A stretch of DNA of 41,628 nucleotides, taken from NCBI GenBank assembly GCA_016786745.1, contig JAEUVS010000121.1, positions 1 through 41,628 on the forward strand, in the 5' to 3' direction. The DNA is from Chitinophagaceae bacterium. Its GTDB lineage: Bacteria; Bacteroidota; Bacteroidia; Chitinophagales; Chitinophagaceae. Shown here one piece after another: positions 34,482 through 41,628 of the stretch. The notes beneath the pieces are model-generated. The model saw nothing but the letters and a program-made list of their open reading frames with translations, was not told the origin of the DNA and searched no databases. Positions within the stretch are counted from its first letter, which is position 1; each line of letters opens with the position of its first letter. The translations under genes were made by a program, and so were the position numbers.

Positions 34482-36458
34482 TTAGTCTCCTACCCTCTCG
34501 AGTTTTGGAAGGGTTAATGTTGAAACAATAAGCGGGAACTTTTCAACTGTAACGTTACTCGGGTCGAGACCGAACCCGCGTTCTTCAGAAAGGCTCACTT
34601 CTTTGAGCCAGAAATGCAATTTCATAATCATCTTCTCGCCAAGCGGCAACTCATTTTCTTCACTCAAATATTTCTCTAGAACAACAAACTGGAAATCGCC
34701 CACCACATTATTACGCTCAAGACTTTCATACCGGCTGGTTACATTCACTTCTTTGTTGGCAACGAGTTCCTGGACTACTTTGCGGAACATAAGATTGATA
34801 CGCGGCTGCACGCGGAAACCGAGTTTGAACTCAATTCGTATAATATCATTGGGAACGATATGCTCAACAATATATTCCGAAGAATAGGGATCGTCGAGAG
34901 TGTCGACATGTACAAACCAATAGATATCCGCACGTTTGGGTTTCCTGTGAAGAATCGAGTGAATGATCTTGTGTTCTATCTCACGATGGTTATCAGAACT
35001 CGTAAGGTATACTAGATGAGTCGCATATTTAGCCACGGAGCGATCTGCAGACAACTCCTGTAATTTCGATATATAGTCCTGCAGCCGCACAAATTCAACA
35101 TAACGGTTTTTGATTCTGCGAGCGCGGTACCAATCGAACATCACAAGAAAAAGTAATCCTCCCACAATTACCGCCACGAAACCTCCGTTATGGAACTTCT
35201 CAAAATTGGCCGCAAGAAAGCTGATCTCAATAGTAAGAAACACAGCAAGGTAGATGTAAATAAATACAGGTCTTGTTCGCCGAATAACAAGATAATTTGC
35301 AAGCAGAATAGAAGTGGCGATCATGCAAATTGTAATCGACAGTCCATACGCCGCCTCCATGTTTGCAGCTTTCTGAAAATACAGAACAATGCCGATGCAT
35401 CCTCCCAGTAAGAGAAAATTGATCGCCCTGATGTATATCTGCCCTTTTGCCTCAGTAGGATACGTTAATTTGAACCTGGGCCACAAGTTGAGTCGTATCG
35501 CCTCGCTGATAAGCGTGAACGAGCCTGAAATTAAAGCCTGGCTGGCGATGATAGCGGCGCTTGTCGCGATGGCAATACCCAAATAAAGGAACCATTCGGG
35601 CATCACTCCATAAAAGGGATTAAACCCTCCGCTTATCATATCGGAAGTTATCGGTTGACCATTATAGTTACTCAGCAGCCATGCGCCCTGCCCAAAGTAA
35701 CTTAGCAGCAAACAGGTTTTTACAAAAATCCAGGAATACCGGATGTTCCATTTTCCGCAATGGCCAAGATCGGAATACAGGGCCTCGGCACCCGTGGTAC
35801 ATAGAAACACTGCTCCCAGTATATAAAAACCGCCCGGATAAGCTACAAGTAATTTGATGCCGTAGTAAGGATTGAAGGCCCGTAACACTGCAAAGTAGTC
35901 GGGCACATGAACAATTCCCAATACCGCGAGCATAAGGAACCATATCAACATTACAGGACCGAAAATCTTCCCGATAAATGCGGTACCAAATTGCTGGATC
36001 ATAAACAATACCGTGATAATGCAAAGCACGATAATTACTATCGTCGATTGCCTGATGTTTTGCAGCAGCGGAACCTGTTTGAGCCCTTCTATCGCTGAGG
36101 TTACGGAAATTGGGGGCGTAAGCATTCCATCTGCAAGCAAAGCCGCTCCCCCGATCATTGCCGGCACCACCAGCCACTTTCTCCTACGGCGAACAAGCGC
36201 ATAAAGTGAAAAAATTCCGCCTTCACCCCGGTTGTCAGCCTCTAATGTCAGCGTAACATATTTGATGGTGGATTGAAGAGTGAGCGTCCATATAATTAAT
36301 GAAAGCGAGCCTAATACAAGGTCATCGCTGATCACTTTACCACTTGTAATGGCATTGAGCACATACAACGGCGAAGTGCCTATGACACCGTAAGTGATCC
36401 CAAGAGCTATTAATAGCCCGCCGGGTGATGCCTTTTGATTTGAATCCAGATTAGCCAT
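34482..36458 (-). CDS. kup: KUP/HAK/KT family K+ transporter
   Basis: Proton-coupled K+ uptake protein, 658 residues, about 12 TM helices in the first ~430 residues and a cytoplasmic C-terminal domain. Seen: IGTSPLYVLNAI, EADNRGEGGIFSLYAL, MLTPPISVTSAIEGL, TTGAEALYSDLGHCGKWNI, SYFGQGAWLLSN and ASQALISGSFTLISEAIRL. The signature YGDIGTSPLY reads YGVIGTSPLY (Val25, codon GTC). That Asp is linked to proton coupling in KUP proteins, so the mechanism may differ. Head of the minus-strand K+ cluster, with the kdp genes 200 bases downstream. Confidence 0.96.
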   Translation of the reverse strand: MANLDSNQKASPGGLLIALGITYGVIGTSPLYVLNAITSGKVISDDLVLGSLSLIIWTLTLQSTIKYVTLTLEADNRGEGGIFSLYALVRRRRKWLVVPAMIGGAALLADGMLTPPISVTSAIEGLKQVPLLQNIRQSTIVIIVLCIITVLFMIQQFGTAFIGKIFGPVMLIWFLMLAVLGIVHVPDYFAVLRAFNPYYGIKLLVAYPGGFYILGAVFLCTTGAEALYSDLGHCGKWNIRYSWIFVKTCLLLSYFGQGAWLLSNYNGQPITSDMISGGFNPFYGVMPEWFLYLGIAIATSAAIIASQALISGSFTLISEAIRLNLWPRFKLTYPTEAKGQIYIRAINFLLLGGCIGIVLYFQKAANMEAAYGLSITICMIATSILLANYLVIRRTRPVFIYIYLAVFLTIEISFLAANFEKFHNGGFVAVIVGGLLFLVMFDWYRARRIKNRYVEFVRLQDYISKLQELSADRSVAKYATHLVYLTSSDNHREIEHKIIHSILHRKPKRADIYWFVHVDTLDDPYSSEYIVEHIVPNDIIRIEFKLGFRVQPRINLMFRKVVQELVANKEVNVTSRYESLERNNVVGDFQFVVLEKYLSEENELPLGEKMIMKLHFWLKEVSLSEERGFGLDPSNVTVEKFPLIVSTLTLPKLERVGD

Positions 36459-36468
36459 TAAACCACAT

Positions 36469-36476
36469 CAAATGTA
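36469..36476 (-). promoter_or_regulatory. Bacteroidota -7 box for kup
   Basis: Minus-strand TACATTTG is an exact TAnnTTTG match only 10 bases before the kup ATG (36458), implying a leader of a few bases or a leaderless mRNA. Confidence 0.5.
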
Positions 36477-36493
36477 TGAACATTCACTCATTG

Positions 36494-36501
36494 TATATTT
36501 G
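36494..36501 (+). promoter_or_regulatory. Bacteroidota -7 box for the NtrC-like regulator
   Basis: TATATTTG is an exact TAnnTTTG match 16 bases before the ATG at 36518. It lies downstream of the alternative ATG at 36476, which supports 36518 as the true start. Confidence 0.5.
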
Positions 36502-36517
36502 CAGAGGTGCATCCAAT

Positions 36518-37849
36518 ATGAACACTGTTCTAATTATAGACGACGAAGAAGGATTGCGGCGAATGCTGTCGCGTATCATCGCGCTTGAGGGCTATAACAT
36601 TACAGAAGCCGGAACGTTAAAGGAAGCGCGTAAAAAGCTCGCAAAAGAGCATGTGGATATTGTTCTTTGCGATGTTCGGTTGCCCGACGGCAATGGTGTT
36701 GAATTTACGGCCGAGCTGCGCCGACAGAACACCTCAGTTGAAGTAATATTGTTAACTGCCTACGGAGATGTGGCAGACAGCGTGCAGGCGATGAAGAATG
36801 GCGCCTTCGATTATATTGTAAAGGGAAATGACAACATCCGGCTTATTCCGCTACTGGCCAGGGCCGTGGAACAGCTCAGAATGAAAACACGCATAGCTCA
36901 GCTTGAAAAGCAGTCAGAGCGCGGATTTGAAAGCATTATAGGAACATCTCCTTCCATTTTACAGGCAAAAGAGCTTGCGGAAAAAGTAGCGCACACTGAT
37001 ACAACCGTTTTATTATTAGGTGAAACAGGTACGGGAAAGGAGGTATTTGCAAATGCTATTCATAACGCGAGTCCGAGAAAAAACAAACCATTTCTTGCGC
37101 TCAATTGCAGTTCGTTCAGCCGGGAGCTACTCGAAAGTGAACTGTTTGGTTATAAAGCAGGCGCCTTCACAAATGCGCAGCGCGACAAGAAAGGCTTAAT
37201 CGAAGAAGCCGATGGCGGCACATTATTCCTCGACGAAATAGGTGAAATGCCTCACGATCTTCAAAGTAAGCTCCTGCGAGTGCTCGAATCGTGCGAATTT
37301 ATTAAGCTCGGCGATACCAAAGTGTCAAAAGCAGATGTAAGAATAATCGCAGCAACAAACAGAGATCTGCAGAAAGAAGTCGGTGCGGCCCGTTTTCGTG
37401 AAGACTTGTTTTACCGGCTTAATGTGTTCACCATCATTTTACCATCATTGCGTGAAAGACAAAAAGATATTCCGTTGCTTGCATCCCATTTCATTGAAGT
37501 GTATTCGAAAAAAAGTCATTCAAAGAAAAATGAGGTGACGCCCGGATTTGTGGATGCATTGAAAAGTCATCCATGGAAAGGCAACATAAGAGAACTCAAA
37601 AATATTATTGAGCGCGCCGTAATACTGGCAGGAAACGGCCCCCTGCTCGTTCAGCATCTTCCGCAGGATTTCTTCAACACATCAATAAACGAACCATCAG
37701 CAAATTTTGACCTCGCAAGCATCGAGCAGGCGCATATCAGGCGGGTACTCCAATACACCAATAACAACAAAGCGGAAGCGGCGCGGTTGCTGAATATAGG
37801 GATAGCCACGCTTTATCGCAAAATTGGTGAACAGGATGATCACCGGTAA
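36518..37849 (+). CDS. Sigma54-dependent response regulator (NtrC/AtoC-like)
   Basis: A 443-residue enhancer-binding protein. Receiver domain 1-120 with Asp8/Asp9, phospho-acceptor Asp52 (LCDVRLP), Thr80 and Lys102. AAA+ domain about 138-370 with Walker A GETGTGKE (168-175), Walker B GGTLFLDEIGE (233-243), and sensor/arginine-finger region FREDLFYRLNVF. C-terminal Fis-type HTH about 400-437 (KAEAARLLNIGIATLYRKI). The sigma54-contact loop reads GAFTNA (215-220) instead of GAFTGA. It is divergent from kup and is the only DNA-binding regulator in the K+ cluster, so it may replace KdpE (inference). Confidence 0.94.
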   Translation: MNTVLIIDDEEGLRRMLSRIIALEGYNITEAGTLKEARKKLAKEHVDIVLCDVRLPDGNGVEFTAELRRQNTSVEVILLTAYGDVADSVQAMKNGAFDYIVKGNDNIRLIPLLARAVEQLRMKTRIAQLEKQSERGFESIIGTSPSILQAKELAEKVAHTDTTVLLLGETGTGKEVFANAIHNASPRKNKPFLALNCSSFSRELLESELFGYKAGAFTNAQRDKKGLIEEADGGTLFLDEIGEMPHDLQSKLLRVLESCEFIKLGDTKVSKADVRIIAATNRDLQKEVGAARFREDLFYRLNVFTIILPSLRERQKDIPLLASHFIEVYSKKSHSKKNEVTPGFVDALKSHPWKGNIRELKNIIERAVILAGNGPLLVQHLPQDFFNTSINEPSANFDLASIEQAHIRRVLQYTNNNKAEAARLLNIGIATLYRKIGEQDDHR

Positions 37850-37894
37850 TTTCCGGCATATGGATTGTTGAAATACATTGCAACTTTGTCCACA

Positions 37895-38110
37895 ATGCCC
37901 GAGATAAGTGTAAATAATCAGAAAATACTCTATCAAAAGGAAGGAAACCGCATCACATTTTGGGGAAAAAGTTTACCGGAAAAATCTTTTTTTGTTATAG
38001 AAAGCAACAACAATGTTCGCTTCCACTATCCATATCCTCCCAATCAGCATTTCATAGAAAACATTCAACCCCAACTGCAGGAGTTTTTCCAGTCTCTCTA
38101 TAAGTTTTAA
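37895..38110 (+). CDS. Small conserved-looking protein of unknown function
   Basis: A 71-residue soluble product starting MPEISVNNQKILYQKEGNRI, with KSFFVIESNNNVRFHYPYPP and ending ENIQPQLQEFFQSLYKF. No signal peptide, no TM, no Cys. ATG 37895 is preferred over an in-frame one at 37865 because the sequence TACATTGCAACTTTG lies between them and looks promoter-like. No family recognised. It sits between the regulator and the sensor-trehalose synthase gene on the same strand, 45 bases after the former. Confidence 0.5.
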   Translation: MPEISVNNQKILYQKEGNRITFWGKSLPEKSFFVIESNNNVRFHYPYPPNQHFIENIQPQLQEFFQSLYKF

Positions 38111-38153
38111 TATACCTTTAATAATACTCGTCGGTCGCCCGATGGTATTGCGA

Positions 38154-38161
38154 TACCTTTG
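38154..38161 (+). promoter_or_regulatory. Bacteroidota -7 box for the sensor-OtsA gene
   Basis: TACCTTTG, an exact TAnnTTTG match 13 bases before the ATG at 38175 and downstream of the other candidate ATG at 38142. It decides the start at 38175 and indicates a very short leader. Confidence 0.55.
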
Positions 38162-38174
38162 GCATCTTTTAGTC

Positions 38175-40424
38175 ATGTTGAAAAGTGAAACCGTGAAAAT
38201 TAATATTTCATTAATAATCGCCATTCTTCTCGCCGTGGGCGGAGTCGCTTTCATTTTTACCGCGTTCCAGATTTCCGCCGAACGCGATAAATTAAAAGGT
38301 GAGCTCGAAGCAAAAACCATCAGGGCGATAGAAGAATTTACGGCCGACTTCATCATCCACGATAGTGTTCCGGAAACGGACAGGATCACCGATTCGCTCG
38401 CCCGCTCATATGGCTTCAACGGAATCGCAATATATACAAGCAGCGACAGCATTTTCAAAACGTCACCCTCGCTTCAGCCATACCTTGAGCACAGCAACGA
38501 CTATGTACAACAGGCCATCGTATCCGATTCATCGTTGGGCAATTATTTCAAACAGAACAGAAATTCTATCTACCAGTATATTGTGCCGGCGCATAGCGAA
38601 AGGGGCATGGATGCAGCGATTATCTTCTATTCCGATGCTGAATACATCAACAATATTGTAAATGAAATATGGGCAAGAAGCTTCGTGCGCTGGTTCCTCC
38701 AGGCGATGCTTATATCAGCCATTACACTTCTCATTATCAGGAGAAGCATCCTGAGCCCAATAAACAAAGTAGTAGAATGGGTAAAAGCCGCACGCTTTGG
38801 AAATATCGACAAAATAAAATCGAAACCACCGTCCGAATTTCTACAGCCTCTATACAAAGAAATTTCCGGTATTGCACAGGCTATACAGGAGGCTAAAGCA
38901 ATTGCGCAGGAGGAAGCGAGGTTGCGAACATCTGCAGAATCAGTGTGGACGCCTGAACGTTTAGGCGAAGAGATGAAGCAGATACTTGAAAATAAGACGA
39001 TGGTAATTGTTTCGAACCGCGAGCCGTACATGCACGTGAAAAGCGGCAATGAAATACAATGTATCGTTCCGGCAAGTGGAATGGTAACAGCCATGGAACC
39101 AATTGTTAAAGCCTGCGGCGGACTCTGGATAGCTTCAGGCAGCGGTGACGCCGACAGGGAAACTGTTGATGAAAATGATAAGGTGATGGTTCCTCCTTAT
39201 GAAAAGGCGTACACATTACGTCGTATCTGGCTGACGAAGGAGCAGGAACACCATTACTACTATGGATTTTCGAACGAAGGCCTGTGGCCGCTTTGTCATA
39301 TCGCGCATACGCGTCCCGTTTTCAGAAAAACAGATTGGGACTACTACAAAGAAGTAAACGAATTGTATGCAAAGGCAGTGATTAAAGAAATCAAGAACAA
39401 AGAAGAACCGTTTGTGCTGGTGCAGGATTATCACTTCGCTCTCCTTCCGAAACTGATAAAAGAAGCACGGCCCGATGCGCGCGTTGCTTTGTTCTGGCAC
39501 ATTCCCTGGCCGAACCCCGAATCGTTCGGTATTTGTCCGTGGAAAAAAGAAATTCTCACAGGCATGCTCGGTGCCGACCTGGTTGGTTTCCATACACAAT
39601 ATCACTGTAACAATTTTCTTGAAACAGTAAACCAAACACTGGAGTCGCGGGTGATATGGGAAAACTTTTCTGTAAAAATCGGGAATCACTTTACGCTCGT
39701 AAAACCGTTTCCTATCAGCATTGCATTTACCTCTAAAGATCTCGATGCGAACGGTACGGAAAATAGAGAAGATCGCGTAAAACCAAGCGACCTGCTGAAG
39801 CATCACGGCATCACCGCACAATATATGGGTATCGGTGTTGACCGTATTGACTATACAAAAGGGCTGATTGAGAAATTTCTTTCGATTGAACGGTTTCTCG
39901 AAAAAAGTCCCGACTACGTCGGCAAATTCACTTTTGTACAAATTGGTGCGCCAAGCCGGTCGCTACTTAAAACATATTCCGATACGATCAGTTCAGTGGA
40001 ACAGGAAGCGAACCGCATCAACTGGAAATTTAAAGTGAAGGGATGGCAGCCAATACTTTTTCTTAAGGGACACCATAGCCACCAGGAAATTGAACCGTAC
40101 TATCAATCCGCAGATTTCTGCATGGTGACCTCACTCCATGACGGAATGAACCTCGTAGCTAAGGAATATGTTGCTGCCAGAAAAAATAATGATGGCGTTT
40201 TGATTCTAAGCCAGTTTGCCGGCGCCTCGCAGGAGTTGTATGGTTCAATCATCATCAACCCCTACGATATCGAAGAGTCGTCCGACGCAATCGCGTATGC
40301 TCTTGAAATGCCAAAAGAAATCCAGGCGCAAAAAATGAAACTGATGCGAAGGGTAATCATGAAACACAATGTATACAGCTGGGGTGCGAATATTCTCCGT
40401 ACAATGGCTTCAATAGAAAATTAA
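38175..40424 (+). CDS. Membrane sensor-like domain fused to trehalose-6-phosphate synthase (GT20)
   Basis: A 749-residue fusion. Residues 1-32: TM1 (ISLIIAILLAVGGVAFIFTA). 33-168: extracytoplasmic loop rich in helices, as in PAS/Cache-like sensor loops (RITDSLARSYGFNGIAIYTSS). 170-190: TM2. About 190-245: HAMP-like segment (SPINKVVEWVKAARFGNIDKI, LYKEISGIAQAIQEA). 274-745: full GT20 synthase, opening TMVIVSNREPYMHVKSG, with NEGLWPLCH, Asp418 in VQDYHFALLP, WHIPWPNPE, Arg557/Lys562 in VDRIDYTKG, and SLHDGMNLVAKEY (Asp656, Glu664). It should make trehalose-6-phosphate from an NDP-glucose and glucose-6-phosphate at the membrane. No OtsB phosphatase is in the window. Regulation of the enzyme by the sensor part is inference. 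Confidence 0.92.
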   Translation: MLKSETVKINISLIIAILLAVGGVAFIFTAFQISAERDKLKGELEAKTIRAIEEFTADFIIHDSVPETDRITDSLARSYGFNGIAIYTSSDSIFKTSPSLQPYLEHSNDYVQQAIVSDSSLGNYFKQNRNSIYQYIVPAHSERGMDAAIIFYSDAEYINNIVNEIWARSFVRWFLQAMLISAITLLIIRRSILSPINKVVEWVKAARFGNIDKIKSKPPSEFLQPLYKEISGIAQAIQEAKAIAQEEARLRTSAESVWTPERLGEEMKQILENKTMVIVSNREPYMHVKSGNEIQCIVPASGMVTAMEPIVKACGGLWIASGSGDADRETVDENDKVMVPPYEKAYTLRRIWLTKEQEHHYYYGFSNEGLWPLCHIAHTRPVFRKTDWDYYKEVNELYAKAVIKEIKNKEEPFVLVQDYHFALLPKLIKEARPDARVALFWHIPWPNPESFGICPWKKEILTGMLGADLVGFHTQYHCNNFLETVNQTLESRVIWENFSVKIGNHFTLVKPFPISIAFTSKDLDANGTENREDRVKPSDLLKHHGITAQYMGIGVDRIDYTKGLIEKFLSIERFLEKSPDYVGKFTFVQIGAPSRSLLKTYSDTISSVEQEANRINWKFKVKGWQPILFLKGHHSHQEIEPYYQSADFCMVTSLHDGMNLVAKEYVAARKNNDGVLILSQFAGASQELYGSIIINPYDIEESSDAIAYALEMPKEIQAQKMKLMRRVIMKHNVYSWGANILRTMASIEN

Positions 40425-40433
40425 AACAGCCGG

Positions 40434-40667
40434 TTAAACAGCTGCGTACTTTTTCCGGTACTGCAGAAGTTGATACTTTATTTCCGATTGCAAAAATTTC
40501 TCGAGTCTTTGCAACTCTATCGTTACACTTTGAGTAGATGCATTGTTAATAATAGCTCGCGCCTCGTTAACCAGGTTCTCCTTAAAAGCTTCGAGTGAAA
40601 GATCTTGCTGTAGTTTTTCGACAGAGAAGGCTACGAATTGCTTCAGGTAGTTAGTAGTGTTAGGCAT
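40434..40667 (-). CDS. Small helical protein of unknown function
   Basis: A 77-residue soluble protein, MPNTTNYLKQFVAFSVEKLQ to KYQLLQYRKKYAAV, predicted almost wholly helical with heptad-like hydrophobics (IELQRLEKFLQSEIKYQLLQY). No Cys, signal or TM. Convergent with the sensor-OtsA gene, 9 bases from its stop. No family recognised; coding likelihood is moderate. Confidence 0.55.
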   Translation of the reverse strand: MPNTTNYLKQFVAFSVEKLQQDLSLEAFKENLVNEARAIINNASTQSVTIELQRLEKFLQSEIKYQLLQYRKKYAAV

Positions 40668-40785
40668 AAAGGGATTTTATATTTCATACTAATTGGACTA
40701 GAATAAATTTAACGAGAATCTTAATCAATAAATCCTCCGAAATAGTTGATTGCAGTCAAATTAAAATTAAGACCGCGAACGATTG

Positions 40786-41016
40786 TTAGCTATGCGAACG
40801 CTCGTATGCCGGAACCGACAAACGTGGAATTAACACTCTGCCAGTGTTAATTTGATGCGGAATAACTGTTTTTTGAACCCAGCAAAGTTTCCATGTCCCT
40901 GCAGGTAAAGGCATGTCCAATGGAATTCCGGTCTCTGCGTAGTTGAAGATGCTTCGTGCGTTTTTCGCGAATGAATCAGAATGAAACGCCTGCAATTGAA
41001 ACGCAAAGATGCCTTC
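40786..41016 (-). pseudogene. Probable C-terminal remnant of a GH13 alpha-amylase family gene
   Basis: An open frame from just after a TGA (41017-41019) to TAG at 40786 without a normal ATG start. It reads GIFAFQLQAFHSDSF, RSIFNYAETGIPLDMPLPAG, TWKLCW, and GRVLIPRLSVPAYERS. This matches the pattern of GH13 C-terminal beta domains (fxxNFSexxxxxxLPaGxWkll...Gxvxlpp.Svavyer). The rest of the enzyme is absent. The gap 40668-41070 holds nothing else clear. By-eye similarity only. Confidence 0.4.
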
Positions 41017-41070
41017 TCATAACTGTGGGTTTTATTGGAGGGCTAACCAAATCTGCTATAATTTTAAAGG

Positions 41071-41625
41071 ATGAAAATTGCATACATCGTATTTGATGGC
41101 ATTACCTGGCTCGACATGTTCGGCGTTTATGACGCGATTACAAGATTGAAATCAGGAAAATATATTCCGGACATCGAGTGGGAGTTTTGTTGTTTTTCTA
41201 CTCCTGTAAAAGATTTATACGGACTGGAAATGGTTCCGTGGAAGAAAGCGAATACTCTCAACAACTATAACGCGATTATAGTGCCGGGTGGCCATGGCAC
41301 ACGAAAACTGATCCAGGATGAAAATTTTCTGAACTGGATAAGGACCGCCGAAAATGTTGAATATAAAATTTCGATCTGCACCGGCAGCCTTATTTTAGGC
41401 GCAGCAGGATTTCTGAAATCGAAACGCGCCACTACCAACTACCTTGAATATGAAACACTGAAACCCTTCTGCGGTGAAGTTGTAAGAGAAAGAATCGTGG
41501 AAGATGGAAATATAATAACCGCCGGTGCCGTAGCAGCATCGCTCGACCTTGGTTTATACCTGTGTGAAAAATGGGCGAGCCATGAAGCGGTTAAAGAAAT
41601 TCAGAAGAAGATGAATTATCATTAG
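41071..41625 (+). CDS. DJ-1/PfpI family protein
   Basis: A 184-residue cytosolic class-I-glutamine-amidotransferase-fold protein: IAYIVFDGITWLDMFGVYDAI at the start with conserved Asp15, AIIVPGGHGTRKL, and the nucleophile elbow SICTGSLILGAAGFL with Cys103. The loop and Asp15 resemble the isonitrile-hydratase/InhA-like branch. Substrate unknown. The complete gene ends 3 bases before the window edge. Confidence 0.93.
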   Translation: MKIAYIVFDGITWLDMFGVYDAITRLKSGKYIPDIEWEFCCFSTPVKDLYGLEMVPWKKANTLNNYNAIIVPGGHGTRKLIQDENFLNWIRTAENVEYKISICTGSLILGAAGFLKSKRATTNYLEYETLKPFCGEVVRERIVEDGNIITAGAVAASLDLGLYLCEKWASHEAVKEIQKKMNYH

Positions 41626-41628
41626 CTC

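Noticed and set aside
39216..39941. 241-codon antisense frame inside the sensor-OtsA gene
   Set aside because: Opposite strand of a clearly conserved GT20 domain; no recognisable protein features.

Overview
The window looks like a chromosome segment of a Bacteroidota member, most likely of the Chitinophagales/Chitinophagaceae type. The evidence is repeated matches to the Bacteroidota promoter box TAnnTTTG close upstream of genes, an rpsF-rpsR-rplI operon followed by a glycine-rich RRM protein, a DUF6089-type outer-membrane protein, many secreted lipoproteins with C-(D/S/Q/R)-K starts, a DUF4856/imelysin/HTTM/TonB-receptor cluster, and a eukaryote-like class Ia ribonucleotide reductase. No rRNA, tRNA, CRISPR array or complete insertion sequence was seen. 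The left edge cuts htpG; the right edge falls just after a complete DJ-1/PfpI gene.

Layout. 1-3.5 kb: housekeeping (htpG on minus, then rpsF-rpsR-rplI and an RRM protein with a strong terminator). 3.6-5.5 kb: a DUF6089 protein translationally coupled to a small secreted protein, then an intergenic tandem repeat. 5.5-11.1 kb: uvrA, a palindromic repeat element, an SDR oxidoreductase, an aldose-1-epimerase-like gene, the remnant of a HAD phosphatase, and a lone receiver-domain protein whose phospho-acceptor Asp is Ala. 11.3-17.1 kb: a four-gene putative metal (iron) uptake operon of DUF4856 lipoprotein, imelysin-like lipoprotein, HTTM membrane protein and FecA-like TonB receptor. 17.1-19.9 kb: two small secreted proteins with inverted-repeat leaders, a GH5 glycosidase and an SGNH hydrolase. 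19.9-22.2 kb: a MbnP/MbnH-type copper cassette preceded by a small Cys-containing membrane protein. 22.2-25.9 kb: nrdB-nrdA under a cobalamin riboswitch.

25.9-40.4 kb holds what looks like a potassium/osmotic-stress island. On the minus strand, kup is followed by a 27-residue membrane peptide, kdpF, kdpA, kdpB, kdpC, an outer-membrane porin, a KdpD N-terminal protein (no kinase part) and a separate HAMP-PAS histidine kinase. There is no KdpE. Instead a sigma54-type (NtrC-like) response regulator sits divergently from kup. A perfect 11-bp dyad lies roughly 110-140 bp upstream of a near-match sigma54 promoter in front of the kdp genes, which suggests the kdp operon is switched by enhancer-type activation. 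Next to the regulator is the most unusual gene of the window: a membrane sensor-like module (TM, extracytoplasmic loop, TM, HAMP-like linker) fused to a full GT20 trehalose-6-phosphate synthase. Together these would couple K+ uptake (first response) and trehalose synthesis (second response) to envelope or osmotic signals.

The end of the window (40.4-41.6 kb) has a small unknown gene, a likely GH13 amylase C-terminal remnant and a DJ-1/PfpI protein. Functions come from motif recognition by eye, without database searches; promoter, hairpin and operator calls are visual matches without experimental support.
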